Assembly (NCBI GenBank): GCA_963825425.1
Contig: CAWGTF010000015.1
Coordinates: 372,001 to 436,000, forward strand
Direction of reading: 5' to 3'
Length of the DNA stretch: 64,000 bases
Source of the DNA: PALSA-607 sp963825425
Lineage (GTDB): Bacteria > Actinomycetota > Actinomycetes > Acidothermales > Acidothermaceae
Shown here: positions 41,747 to 51,619 of the stretch, piece by piece
Position numbering within the stretch: the first letter of the stretch is position 1
Layout of the letters: every line of letters starts with the position of its first letter
Translations under genes and position numbers: made by a program
The notes under the pieces: model-generated
Told to the model about the DNA's origin: nothing
Databases searched by the model: none
What the model saw: only the letters and a program-made list of their open reading frames with translations

Positions 41747-41801
41747 TCGGCCTCCGCGCCCCGCAACCAGCGCGCAAATCGGCGCATGCTGCGAAGACGG
41801 G

Positions 41802-43310
41802 CTACTGGCCGCGGTCTCCGTACCAGGCGGCAAGTTTGCCGCGGCGGCTGACTGCTCGCAGGCGGCGCTCGGCTTCGACCCGCGCGGATGCCGTCGTCAC
41901 GATCAGCAGCGCGTCGCCGCGGCGCAACTCGGTCTCGTTGTTCGGCACAAAGCTCACGCCATCGCGGACGACGAGGGTGACCGCCGCGCCGCGAGGCAGC
42001 CGCAACTCGAAGATCTCAACTCCGTGCAGCTGCGATCCGGGTGGGATGCGCAGCTGCAGCACCTCGGCGTCGAGGTCCTCCAGTGGCGCGGCTTCGACGT
42101 CGATGTGCGACGGCTCGGCCGCGACTACCAGCCCGAGGAGGCGGGCGACCAACGGCAGCGTGGGTCCCTGCACGAGGGTGAACACGACGACGAGCACGAA
42201 CACCAGCCCGAATAGCTCGCGGCTACGAGGAACGCCGGCGGTCACGGGGACGGTGGCCAGCACAATAGGTACCGCACCCCGAAGTCCGGCCCACGAAAGA
42301 AACAGCCGCTCGGCGCGACCAAAGGCCGCAGCGCGCACCCGCCGAATACCAAGCGGCAGCAGCGAAAGAGCGACCGATACGGGTCGGGCCAGCAGAAGCA
42401 GTGCCGAGCCGACGGCGATCGCGGGCAGGATCTCGCGCGGAAGCGCGGACGGAATCACCAGCACTCCGAGCATCACGAACAGCGCGATCTGCGCCAGCCA
42501 CGCGATTCCTTCAGCGAAGCTTCGCGTCGCGGGCCGATGGGGCAGCCGCGAGTTGCCAAGCAGCAGACCCGCCACGTACACCGCAAGGAATCCCGACGCG
42601 TGCGCGAGTGATGCGGTCGCGAATCCGGCGACGGCGAGCGCCAGTACCGCCAGCGGATACAGGCCGGACGCCGGCAGCGCCAGCCGGCGCAGCGCCTGAA
42701 CGCCTCGAGCCACGCGACTCCGAAACCGATCGCTGCGCCGGCGACCAGCTCGTAGAACACCAACGCAACGACGATGCCTGGGTTGGTCTGCGGGTGGTGC
42801 GAGCTGAGCAACACCACGGCGATGACCGCGGGTGCGTCGTTCAGTCCCGACTCGACCTCGAGCACTCCGGCGAGTCGCACGGGCAGTTTGAGCCTGCGCA
42901 GCATGGAAAAGACGGCCGCTGCATCGGTTGACGACACGATCGCGCCGAGCAGGAACGCGAGCCGCCAGCCGCCCCCGAGCACGAGGTGCGCGACGAGCGC
43001 AGTCACGCTCATGCTGATCGCCGACCCCGAGGGTCGACAGCAGAACTGCAGGGACGACGGCCGGCTTGACGTCGTCCCATCGCGTCGTGAGTCCACCCTC
43101 GGCGAGGATCACGACGAGCGCCGCGAGCCCGAGAGATTGCGCGCGTCGCGCGTCGTCGAAGTGGACGATGCTCTGCAGCGCCAGGCCGATCGCGAGGTAG
43201 ACGAGCAGGCCGGGCAATCCGATGCGGGTCGCGAACCGGACCGCGACGATCGCGGCGAGCAGCACGACGGCACCAAGAAGCAGCGTCAGGTCGAGCTCGG
43301 TCGCGCCCAC
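41802..43310 (-). CDS. CPA1-type cation:proton antiporter with TrkA-C domain (two compensating frameshifts)
   Basis: 502 codons. N-terminal helices LLLGAVVLLAAIVAVRFATR and GLAALVVILAEGGLTTRWDD lead; the middle (GAIVSSTDAAAVFSMLRRLK and ESGLNDAPAVIAVVLLSSHH, with the Asp-bearing ion motifs) is in another frame between about 43025 and 42700, then the first frame resumes with FATASLAHASGFLAVYVAGL and LSWAGLRGAVPIVLATVPVT. The C-terminal part is a TrkA_C module (LPRGAAVTLVVRDGVSFVPN, LRRGDALLIVTT). It exchanges K+ or Na+ for protons, with the TrkA-C domain sensing a ligand (c-di-AMP in some). Starts 6 nt after the 5-FCL gene. Confidence 0.8.
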   Translation of the reverse strand: MGATELDLTLLLGAVVLLAAIVAVRFATRIGLPGLLVYLAIGLALQSIVHFDDARRAQSLGLAALVVILAEGGLTTRWDDVKPAVVPAVLLSTLGVGDQHERDCARRAPRARGRLAARVPARRDRVVNRCSGRLFHAAQAQTARATRRSARGRVGTERRTRGHRRGVAQLAPPADQPRHRRCVGVLRAGRRRSDRFRSRVARGVQALRRLALPASGLYPLAVLALAVAGFATASLAHASGFLAVYVAGLLLGNSRLPHRPATRSFAEGIAWLAQIALFVMLGVLVIPSALPREILPAIAVGSALLLLARPVSVALSLLPLGIRRVRAAAFGRAERLFLSWAGLRGAVPIVLATVPVTAGVPRSRELFGLVFVLVVVFTLVQGPTLPLVARLLGLVVAAEPSHIDVEAAPLEDLDAEVLQLRIPPGSQLHGVEIFELRLPRGAAVTLVVRDGVSFVPNNETELRRGDALLIVTTASARVEAERRLRAVSRRGKLAAWYGDRGQ

Positions 43311-43315
43311 GAAGG

Positions 43316-43886
43316 TCAGCCGTCCGCGGCGGTACCGAAGTACCGCACCCCGCTCGGAGTCAGAACGCCGTCGACGATGCGGTCGTGCGGTTCAAACGGC
43401 ACCGCATCGAGAACTTCTTCATCGTGGACGACGGCGAGCACGGTCTGCCCGCGCCGAACCCGAGTCAGCGCCCGGTCGTACGAACCGCGCCCGCGGCCCA
43501 GCCGGTGTCCGCGCAGATCGACCGCGAGTGCCGGGACGAGGACCACGTCGGCGTCGGTGATCGCATCGACTCCGAGCGGGGGGCCGTCCGGCACACTCGG
43601 TCCAGCCGAGGTCGAAGTCGGCCAACACGGTCGGCGCGAGCACCCGCACCTGCTGGTCGGCGAGCCAGTCGATGAGCGGACCGGTGCCCGGCTCGGTCCC
43701 GAACGAGAGGTACACCGCAACCACGCCCAGCGGCTCGGCGCGCACCCGCCACCCGAACTCAACCCCGAACGCGGCGGCGAGGGCGGCGGCGACCCGTGCT
43801 CGGTCGGCGTCCGTCTGCCGCCCTCGCCGCGCGAGCACGTCGCGGCGCAGGGACGCCTTGGCAGCGGCGACATCGGGAACGCTCAT
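43316..43886 (-). CDS. 5-formyltetrahydrofolate cyclo-ligase (one frameshift)
   Basis: 190 codons from ATG at 43884-43886. First part: SVPDVAAAKASLRRDVLARR, then VVAVYLSFGTEPGTGPLIDW and VRVLAPTVLADFDLGWTE. After a break near 43590 the second frame gives LGVDAITDADVVLVPALAVD with the ATP-binding loop HRLGRGRGSYDRALTRVRRG and the end SGVRYFGTAADG. It converts 5-formyl-THF to methenyl-THF using ATP, clearing a storage folate. In actinobacteria it is a regular neighbour of galU and moeA, as here. Confidence 0.85.
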
Positions 43887-44065
43887 CACCCATCCCCCTT
43901 CGTGTCCCGTTTGACCCTCTATGCGGTGGCAGCGCAACGACTTATCCCCCGGCTGGAGGCTTCGCAGCGGCGGGTGTCCATGCGAGCATCGCATGGGGAG
44001 TTGCGCCGCTTCGTTAACAGATGTGGTCACCTGACCGTGGCGACGAACACCGGAGGTGCCGGCAC

Positions 44066-46208
44066 ATGGCGTTGCGAACCCGGCTCTCCCTTGCCTTCGT
44101 TCTGATCGTCTTGGTCCCGATCCTGGTCGGCGCAATCGCGGTGCTGATCGCCGTCCCGCACATCTTGAAGAGCCAGATCGGCACCCGGCTGCGTACCGCC
44201 GGCGTCAGCGTCACCGACGTCCTGTCCGCGAGGTGCACGCAGGCGCAGCAGGCCGCGCAGCTGCTCGGATTCGAGGTGGCCACCTACGGCCCGCAGGCCG
44301 CGGTCACCCACATGGTCAGCGACCACGCGGTCGACTACGCGGTGGTGTCCGGGTCGGACGGCGCGATTGTCGCGAGTGCTGGTCAACTTGCCGGCGCCCC
44401 CGCGCAGATAGCGCGCCACCGCCAGCACGCGGTGCTGAACAGTTGCGGGGACGCGCAGAACGCGAACGTCGCGATCTCCAGCCGCGCGAGCTCTGGCGAT
44501 CGCCGAGAGCCCACAGCTGAGCCAGGTCGCGGTCGCCTACTCGGTCGGTCCGACGACGGCGGCGAGCCTTCGTTCCGGCGCTGTCGGGTTCGACCGGCGG
44601 TGACGCTCACGACCGGCGGCGCGCTGGTCTCCAGCACCCTGACGAGCACCCAAGCTGCGACGCAGACCGCGCCACGAGAGCGCAGGAAAGCGGCGACGAG
44701 CGCGACCCCGAAAGTCTTCGACGTCGGGGGCCGCATCCTGGCGTTCGTGCCGGCGTCCGCGAACGAGCCTTACGGCGTCATCGTCAGCGAGCCGGTGCCC
44801 AACACGACGAACCTGTCCTCGGTGCTGGCGGCGATCGTGGTCGTGACGATCCTGGCCGGACTTCGTCATGGGCCGCTTGCTGGCGCGGCTGATCTCAGGT
44901 CCGGTTGTCGAACTGTCCGAAGCGGCGGCGCGGGCGGCGAGCGGTGACCTCGACATCGCGATTCCGGTGCGGAGCAAGGACGAGGTCGGTCAGCTGGCGA
45001 CCGCCTTCAACCACATGACGAGTGAGTTGCAGACCTACATCCGCCAACTCGAGAGCAGCCGTGACGAGCTGCGGCAAAACCTCGACCGGCTCGGCGCGAC
45101 GCTTACGCACACGCACGACCTCGGACGGGATTTTGGCGGTCGTGCTCGATACCGCGATCGGCAGCGCTCAGGCGACCGGCGGCGCGATCATGTTCCTCGA
45201 CGCCGACGGCAATCTCACCGTGCAGGTGCGCCGCGGGGAGGTCGCCGAGAGCGTCGACGTCGGCACCGTCGTCCCGCTCGGCAAGGGCATCTCCGGACAG
45301 GTTGCCGTCACCGGTGAGCCGGTGTGCGGACAGGCCGGCGAGGGCCCGGGACTTCGACGAGTGCCCAGCGAGCCGGACGCCGCGTCAGTGATCGCCGTCC
45401 CGCTGAAGCAGTCCGGCCGGATCGTGGGCGTGCTGAACTTGTACGACAAGGCCGGCGCACGAGAGTTCACCGCCGCACAGACCTCGACACGATCCTCGCG
45501 TTCAGCACGCAGGCCGGCGTGGCAATCGACAACGTGTTGCTGCATCAAGAGGCGCAGCGCCTAAGCCTGACCGATCCACTTACGGGCCTGTGGAACTACC
45601 GCTACCTGACGATCGGCCTCGGCCACGAAATCGAGCGCGCCACCCGATTCAGTCGGCCGCTCGCGGCACTGATGCTCGACCTCGACCGGTTCAAGTCGAT
45701 CAACGACAAGTACGGGCATCAGGTCGGCGACGCGGTGCTGATCGAGTTGGCCGGCCGGATGCGCGCCGAGGTTCGCGAGGTCGACACCGTCTCGCGCTAC
45801 GGCGGCGAGGAGTTCGTGATCGTGCTTCCCGAGACCGACGCGATCGGTGCGGCGCGTCTTGCCGCTCGTCTCGGCACCGTCATCAGGTCGACGCCGTTCT
45901 GCTTCGACCTCGCGGCCGAACGGGCACACGCGTCGATCCGCGCAAGGGCCTCGCCGTGACTCGCCTCGATCGGCGTTGCGGTCTTCCCCGAGCACGGCAA
46001 GACGCCGTCGCGGTTGCTGCGCAGCGCCGACGATGCGTTGTACGCCGCTAAGGACGCCGGCCGCGACGGCTGGCGCTTTGCACTAGCCACGGCAGGACGA
46101 AGACACGGACCAGGAACGCCGAGGTTCTCGTCGTCCCGGATACAGATATTGCGCTACCTGAGGGCGCAGATCGCCCCCGTTTCCCCGACGACTGATCCAA
46201 AACGTTAG
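44066..46208 (+). pseudogene. HAMP-GAF-GGDEF diguanylate cyclase broken by several frame changes
   Basis: ATG 44066 follows GGAGG. In order, over several frames: a membrane helix (LAFVLIVLVPILVGAIAVLI), an extracytoplasmic sensor, a second helix (VLAAIVVVTILAGL), HAMP (GRLLARLISGPVVELSEAAA), GAF (SAQATGGAIMFLDADGNLTV, SGRIVGVLNLYDKAGAREFT), then GGDEF with LSLTDPLTGLWNYRYLTIGL and SRYGGEEFVIVLPETD, and the end DDALYAAKDAGRDGW in yet another frame. At least four breaks (near 44490, 44870, 45120, 45480 and 45950). The GGEEF site and metal residues are intact where readable. If the breaks are errors it is an active membrane cyclase. Confidence 0.7.
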
Positions 46209-46217
46209 GGTTCGGTC

Positions 46218-47153
46218 ATGGCGGATCAAAAGGTCACCAAGGCCGTCATCCCTGCGGCCGGTCTCGGCACCCGGTTCCTGCCGGCCACCAAGGCGACGCC
46301 GAAGGAGATGCTGCCGGTCGTCGACAAGCCGGCGATCCAGTACGTCGTCGAGGAGGCCGTCGCGGCCGGGCTCGACGACATCTTGATGATCACGGGCCGC
46401 AGCAAGCGCGCACTCGAGGACCATTTCGACCGCAACTACGAACTCGAAGAGACGCTTCGCGCCAAGGGGGACGCCGACCGGTTGTCGCTCGTGCAAGAGG
46501 CGACCGATCTGGCGACGGTGCACTACGTGCGCCAGGGCGAACCGCGCGGCTTGGGCACGCCGTGCTGGTCGCCGCGCAGCACGTCGGCAACGAGGCCTTC
46601 GCGGTTCTGCTCGGTGACGACCTGATCGACGTGCGGGATCCACTGCTGTCGCGCATGGTCGAGGTACAGCAGCGTCTCGGCGGCAGCGTCATCGCGTTGA
46701 TCGAGGTCGAGCCGTCGCAGATCCATCTGTACGGGTGCGCCGCTGTGGAGGCGACCGCCGAAGACGACGTCGTCTGGTCACCGATCTGGTCGAGAAGCCG
46801 AAGACGAACGCACCGAGCAATCTCGCGATCATCGGCCGGTACGTGATCGCGCCGGAGATCTTCGACGTGCTGCGCGAGACACCTCCGGGGGCGGGTGGCG
46901 AGATCCAGCTCACCGATGCGTTGCGGGTGCTCGCCGGCCGCGCCGACCACGGCGGGCCGGTGCACGGCGTGTTGTTCCGCGGCCGGCGATACGACACCGG
47001 CGATCGCGCCGAGTATCTGCGGGCCGTGATCACGCTGGCCGTCGGACGCGCCGACCTCGGCCCCGATTTGCTTGCCTGGCTTCGCGATGTTCGTCAAGCA
47101 GCAGGACGCCGCTTCCGAGGACCGTCGCTTCCGAGGACCGCGCACGGGCATGA
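46218..47153 (+). CDS. galU: UTP-glucose-1-phosphate uridylyltransferase (frameshifted)
   Basis: About 310 residues. The first frame has KAVIPAAGLGTRFLPATKAT with PKEMLPVVDKPAIQYVVEEA; near 46560 it shifts to VAAQHVGNEAFAVLLGDDLI, and near 46775 shifts again to VTDLVEKPKTNAPSNLAIIG with RYVIAPEIFDVLRETPPGAG. The 3' end holds a 16-bp tandem duplication (47111-47142); with one copy removed the frame reads FVKQQDAASEDRARA and stops at TGA overlapping the moeA start (ATGA). The enzyme makes UDP-glucose for cell-wall and storage polysaccharides and is expected to be essential or nearly so. Confidence 0.85.
47111..47142. repeat. 16-bp tandem duplication at the 3' end of galU
   Basis: GCTTCCGAGGACCGTC is followed by GCTTCCGAGGACCGCG. 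Removing one unit puts the galU stop at 47151-47153 in frame and yields an ATGA overlap with moeA. Confidence 0.75.
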
Positions 47154-48373
47154 GGACCGTCGACGAACACCTGACTGCGGTGCTCGGGACGCTTGGTCCG
47201 CTGCCACCACTCGAGGTGAACCTGCTCGACGCGCACGGCTGCGCTCTCGCCGAAGACATCGTGGCGTGGCGGCCGCTGCCGGGCTTCGACAACTCGTCGA
47301 TGGACGGTTACGCGGTGCGATCGGTCGATGTCGCGTCGGCGACGCCGGAGACTCCAGTTGAGTTGCCGGTGATCGGCGACATCGCGGCCGGTAGCGGCGG
47401 CGTCTATTCGGTGAACACCGGCCTCGCGGTTCGCATCATGACCGGCGCGCCGATTCCGGCCGGCGCCGACTGCGTGATTCCCGTCGAGTGGACCGACGGC
47501 GGCGTCGCGCGCGTTCGGATCAACTACGCGCCGCCGGCCGGATTGAGCATCCGGCGCACGGGCGAAGACGTTGTTGCCGGCGAGACAGTGCTGACGAAGG
47601 GCACCTCGCTCGGTGCGCCGCAGATCGGTCTGCTCGCCGCGATCGGACGTGCCCGAGTCTTGATCCGGCCGCGCCCTCGAGTGGTGATCTTCTCGACGGG
47701 CAATGAGCTCGTCGACGTCGGCGTCGAGCCAGGGCCGGCGCAGCTCACCGAATCGAACAGCTATGCACTTTCTGCTGCCGCCCGCGAAGCCGGCGCCATC
47801 GCCTACCGGGTCGGCATCGTCCCCGACGACCCCACCAAACTCATGTCGCTCATCGAGGACCAGCTGGTGCGCGCCGACCTCGTCGTGACGACCGGCGGCG
47901 TGAGTGCCGGCGCGTACGACACGGTGAAAGCGGTGCTGTCGCGGCTCGGCACGGTCGAGTTCTTGAAGGTCGCGATGCAGCCCGGCATGCCGCAGGGGTT
48001 CGGCACCGTCGGGCCTGATTCGACGCCGATCTTCACGCTGCCAGGCAATCCGGTGAGCGCGTACGTGTCGTTCGAGGTCTTCGTGCGGCCGGCGATCCGT
48101 CGCATGCTCGGCGTCCTGCCGCTCTATCGCCCGCTCGTTCGCGCGCGATTGGCGCAGCCGATCACCAAGACCGAAGGCAAGCGCGCGTACGTGCGCGCGC
48201 GCCTCGACGTTACCGACGGCGCGTACGTCGTGACGCCCGTCGGTGGCATGGGCTCGCACCTGGTCGCCGACCTCGCGCTGGCCAACGCGTTCATCGTCGC
48301 GCCCGACCACGTCTCCGAGATTCCGACCGGCGCGACCGTGTCGGTGATGATGCTCGAGCGGCGCCAGACGTGA
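47150..48373 (+). CDS. moeA: Molybdopterin molybdenumtransferase MoeA / gephyrin-like Glp
   Basis: 407 residues. MoeA domains: HLTAVLGTLGPLPPLEVNLL, DIVAWRPLPGFDNSSMDGYA (signature), GLAVRIMTGAPIPAGADCVI, RRTGEDVVAGETVLTKGTSL, and the MPT-binding domain with VVIFSTGNELVD, NSYALSAAAREAGAIAYRVG and LVVTTGGVSAGAYDTVKAVL, then TLPGNPVSAYVSFEVFVRP. It inserts molybdate into the cofactor. In corynebacteria a MoeA paralogue (Glp) with receptor GlpR serves cell division; here the GlpR/SepX gene lies 2 kb downstream, so a divisome role is possible. Intact frame between a broken galU and moaC. Confidence 0.9.
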   Translation: MRTVDEHLTAVLGTLGPLPPLEVNLLDAHGCALAEDIVAWRPLPGFDNSSMDGYAVRSVDVASATPETPVELPVIGDIAAGSGGVYSVNTGLAVRIMTGAPIPAGADCVIPVEWTDGGVARVRINYAPPAGLSIRRTGEDVVAGETVLTKGTSLGAPQIGLLAAIGRARVLIRPRPRVVIFSTGNELVDVGVEPGPAQLTESNSYALSAAAREAGAIAYRVGIVPDDPTKLMSLIEDQLVRADLVVTTGGVSAGAYDTVKAVLSRLGTVEFLKVAMQPGMPQGFGTVGPDSTPIFTLPGNPVSAYVSFEVFVRPAIRRMLGVLPLYRPLVRARLAQPITKTEGKRAYVRARLDVTDGAYVVTPVGGMGSHLVADLALANAFIVAPDHVSEIPTGATVSVMMLERRQT

Positions 48374-48845
48374 CGGGCTTCTCGCACCTCGACTCTCGCG
48401 GCGCCGCGCACATGGTCGACGTCTCAGGCAAAGAGATCACCGCGCGGACGGCGACAGCATCCGGTCGTGTTCTCGTGTCGCCGGCTGTCGTCGCGTTGCT
48501 GCGCGAGGGCGGGGTCCCCAAGGGCGATGCGCTCGCCGTCGCGCGGCTGGCCGGGATTCAAGGTGCGAAGCGCACACCAGATCTGGTGCCGCTCGCGCAC
48601 CCGATCGCGCTGCACGGCGTGACCGTTGACCTGTCGGTCGAGGACGACTGCGGTTCGCATCGTCGGCCACCGCCCGAACTGCCGACCGCACCGGCGTCGA
48701 GATGGAAGCGCTGACCGCTGTGGCCGTCGCCGGACTCGCGCTGATCGACATGGTCAAGGCGGTCGATCCGGGTGCGGTGATCACCGACGTCCGGGTCGAG
48801 GAGAAGACTGGCGGCTCCAAAGGCCCCTGGACCCGTCCCACCTGA
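48370..48845 (+). CDS. moaC: Cyclic pyranopterin monophosphate synthase accessory protein MoaC (one frameshift)
   Basis: About 157 residues, GTG overlapping the moeA stop (GTGA). First frame: FSHLDSRGAAHMVDVSGKEI, KGDALAVARLAGIQGAKRTP, DLVPLAHPIALHGVTVDLSV. Near 48655 the frame shifts to ATARTADRTGVEMEALTAVA, VAGLALIDMVKAVDPG and VRVEEKTGGSKGPWTRPT, the conserved MoaC end with the catalytic Lys. It converts the cyclised GTP intermediate to cPMP, the first pterin of the molybdenum cofactor. A family-2 repeat follows the stop. Confidence 0.9.
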
Positions 48846-48890
48846 TCAGCGCGGCCCTGCGCCGACGGCTTCCGGATGTCTTTCCCGCGC

Positions 48891-48975
48891 GCTTTGCTCT
48901 GCTCGCTATATAGGAGCAGACCTGCTCTGCCGCATAGGAGCAGACCTGCTCTGCTATATAGGAGCAGAGCAAAGC
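48891..48975. repeat. Family-2 triple-hairpin element, copy 2
   Basis: GCTTTGCTCTGCT and AGCAGAGCAAAGC form the outer stem; inside are three hairpins of CTGCT...AGCAG type (48899, 48922, 48946) with loops containing CGCTATATAGG, CTGCCGCATAGG and CTGCTATATAGG. Same architecture as copy 1 with changed loop sequence. It lies between moaC and mog. Confidence 0.8.
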
Positions 48976-49071
48976 GGCCGGAAGAGCTTTTCCCTGGCCG
49001 GGGATTCTCGAACGAGAAGGGCGTATTGCCCCACGAGCGCGCGACCCGCCGCGATGCACTAGTTTCGCGTC

Positions 49072-49628
49072 ATGCCGACCGTCGCGAGCGCTGAGCTGAT
49101 GGCGTCGCCGACCCCTCGGGCGCTCGTCATCACCGCGTCCGACCGCGCGTCGGCCGGCATGTACGCCGACAAGGGCGGTCCGCTGATCATCGACGGCGCT
49201 GCACGCGATCGGGCTTCGAGGCGGACGGTCCGATCGTGGTGCCCGACGGCGCGCCCGTCGAGGTCGCCCTCCGCTCGGGCATCGAAGCCGCGTACGACGT
49301 GATCATCACGACCGGCGGCACCGGCCTCGGTCCGCGCGACCACACCCCACAGATGACCGCGCAGGTGCTCGACTACGAGGTGCCGGGCATTGCGGAAGCG
49401 ATCCGGGCGGCGGCACGCGTCGACGTCCCGACTGCTGTTCTTGGTCGTGGCCTTGCAGGCGTCGCCGGACGCACGCTCATCGTGAACCTGCCCGGATCGA
49501 CGAGTGCGGTGCGCGACGGGATGGCGGTTTTGGCGCCGATCCTCCAGCATGCTGTCGAGCAACTCGCAGGGGGCAACCATGGCGATCACGGTGGCCCGCA
49601 CGCACATGACCCCGATCAGCAGGGATAG
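49072..49628 (+). CDS. mog: Molybdopterin adenylyltransferase MogA/MoaB (two one-base insertions)
   Basis: About 185 residues. First frame: PRALVITASDRASAGMYADK, GGPLIIDG. Two extra bases near 49200 and 49218 then shift the frame; without them the text reads LHAIGFEADGPIVVPDGAPV. The third part has ALRSGIEAAYDVIITTGGTG, LGPRDHTPQMTAQVLDYEVP, GIAEAIRAAARVDVPTAVLG and TLIVNLPGSTSAVRDGMAVL, complete MogA motifs. It adenylates molybdopterin before MoeA inserts molybdenum. Start ATG 49072 or ATG 49099. The gene completes a moeA-moaC-mog set. Confidence 0.85.
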
Positions 49629-49634
49629 GCGCAC

Positions 49635-50246
49635 GTGAGCGTGGGCTGGCCAGTAGTCCTTGAGCACGGCCCGGTGCGGCTGCGGCCACTGCGACTGCGC
49701 GATGCCGGCGAGTGGCGGATGACGCGGTTGATGAATCGCGACTGGCTCGAACCGTGGGAAGCGACGACGCCCGGGGTCACGCCGAGCGACGCCGGCCGGG
49801 GGTACGGCGACGCCGTTCGCGCCCTGCGACGCGACGCCCGGCTCGGGCTGTGCTACCCGTTCGCCCTGCTCGTTGGGGAGCAGTTCGCTGGCCAGGTCAC
49901 GGTCGGCGCGATCGCGCGCGGCTCGGCGAACTCCGCCTATCTCGGCTACTGGATCGCGCGCCAGTTCGCCGGGCGGGGCATCATGCCGACGGCGCTTGCG
50001 ATGGTCATCGATCACTGCTTCGGGGACGCCGGGTTGCATCGCGTCGAGGCCAACATCAGGCCCGAGAACGCGGCGAGCCGCCGGGTGGTCGAGAAGTTGG
50101 GCTTCCGGCTCGAGGGCACCCGCGAGCGCTACATCCACATCGCCGGCGCGTGGTGCGACCACTTGTCGTACGCGCTTACGGTCGAGGACGTGCCGGGCGG
50201 CGTGCTCCCGCGCTGGCTCGCGCGACTGGCGGCGGCGCCAAGTTGA
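49635..50246 (+). CDS. rimJ: RimJ-type GNAT acetyltransferase
   Basis: 203 residues, GTG 49635, 6 nt after mog. RimJ/RimL pattern: VVLEHGPVRLRPLRLRDAGE, WLEPWEATTPG, FAGQVTVGAIARGSANSAYL, GYWIARQFAGRGIMPTALAM (acetyl-CoA loop), GLHRVEANIRPENAASRRVV, EKLGFRLEGTRERYIHIAGA. The fold acetylates N termini of proteins or small amines. In actinobacteria rimJ regularly stands between moeA and sepX/glpR, and this order is kept here. Confidence 0.9.
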   Translation: MSVGWPVVLEHGPVRLRPLRLRDAGEWRMTRLMNRDWLEPWEATTPGVTPSDAGRGYGDAVRALRRDARLGLCYPFALLVGEQFAGQVTVGAIARGSANSAYLGYWIARQFAGRGIMPTALAMVIDHCFGDAGLHRVEANIRPENAASRRVVEKLGFRLEGTRERYIHIAGAWCDHLSYALTVEDVPGGVLPRWLARLAAAPS

Positions 50247-50364
50247 GCAGCGCCGACTCGACCTGAGCCGGCCGCCTGCGAAGGCAAACGCGAAGTCGAC
50301 ATATTCCCCGACACACCACCGATGTGCTCGTCACATCCGTCACTCGTGTCTAGCGTGACGAAGT

Positions 50365-51279
50365 GTGAGCAGCCTCATCGTCCTTGGCATCATGGGGATT
50401 TGGATCCTGGTGCTCGTCCCGATGTGGCTCAACCGGCACGAAGCCGACAGCGCGAGTCGCTCGATGGACACCTTCTCGACCGCGATGCGAGTGCTCTCGC
50501 GCCGCGGCCCGTCGCGGGCTCAGCGCGCCCGCTCCGATCGCTCCGACCATTTTGCCCAGGGTCAATACCTCGTGATGCCACGCGACAATTGGGGAGTCAC
50601 CGTGGACAACCAGACCGACATGTCACCCGCCCGGCGCCGGCTTCGGATACCGCTCCACCTGCCCGCGCGCCGACAGTCGTACGCGACGAGCGGCCGGGCC
50701 CAGCTGATCGCCCGCCGCCGCCGGATCGCCGTGGGCTTCGCCGCCCTCGTGATCGGACTCGCGCTCTCCGCCGAGTTCGCGCACACGTCGTGGTGGTTCG
50801 AACTCGGCGCCGGACTGGCACTCGCGGGCTACCTGATCCACCTGCGCACCGAGGCGATCCGGACCTCAGAGATGCGGCGCCGCCGACTCGCTCGCGCGGC
50901 GAGAGCAGCAGCGCCGTACGCAGCGCGGACGGCGGGGGGCGAGCGTTACTACGCCGCTCGCGTCCGGCACGACGCTGATGTCGAGTCGGTCGCGACTGAA
51001 ACTGTCAGCGTGGTCAGCGCCTCTGGAACAGAGGATGGATCGCGATGGGAACCCATCGCCGTCCCGCTACCGACTTATGTTTCGAAGCCGGTTGTGTCGC
51101 GTCCGGCTACGGCAGCACCGAGGGCGGACGTCGAGTCGGGCCCAGTCATCGACCTGACCCAACCGGGGAAGTGGATCGATTCGCAGGTCGACGTCCGGCA
51201 TCTGCTGCTTGACGACGAACCGCCCGAGGTCGACGAGCTCGACGCGATTCTCGCCCGCCGGCGGGCCGTCAACCACTAG
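50365..51279 (+). CDS. sepX: Divisome membrane protein SepX/GlpR
   Basis: 304 residues, GTG 50365. N-terminal helix SSLIVLGIMGIWILVLVPMW with LNRHEADSASRSMDTFSTAM following, the signature of SepX (GlpR). Two more helices (RIAVGFAALVIGLALSAEFA, WWFELGAGLALAGYLIHLRT) precede a long cytoplasmic tail with acidic C terminus (VRHLLLDDEPPEVDELDAIL). In Streptomyces SepX supports FtsZ ring formation, in corynebacteria GlpR binds Glp and Wag31. Its location two genes after the moeA-like gene fits. tRNA-Ala follows. Confidence 0.9.
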   Translation: MSSLIVLGIMGIWILVLVPMWLNRHEADSASRSMDTFSTAMRVLSRRGPSRAQRARSDRSDHFAQGQYLVMPRDNWGVTVDNQTDMSPARRRLRIPLHLPARRQSYATSGRAQLIARRRRIAVGFAALVIGLALSAEFAHTSWWFELGAGLALAGYLIHLRTEAIRTSEMRRRRLARAARAAAPYAARTAGGERYYAARVRHDADVESVATETVSVVSASGTEDGSRWEPIAVPLPTYVSKPVVSRPATAAPRADVESGPVIDLTQPGKWIDSQVDVRHLLLDDEPPEVDELDAILARRRAVNH

Positions 51280-51331
51280 AGAGCGACCGGGGCGTCGCGA
51301 TGCCGGGTGGTAACCTGACGAGTCCCATTTT

Positions 51332-51407
<76 letters not shown>

Positions 51408-51619
51408 CTCTGTGGTTGACCCCTCGCCGCAGTCAGAGGCCAGTTCACATCTGGCTATTGCACCTTCGGTTGTACTTAATAGGCCGATTGGGTGGTCTTG
51501 CGAGGCTTTACGCTCCCTTTCCTCGCGGGCCGTTACATTGCGGTGACGCTTCGGGACAGACGCGGGCGCCGGTCGCCCGAGGCTGACCGTGCCACTGACT
51601 TCGCTCTGGGGGAAACGTA

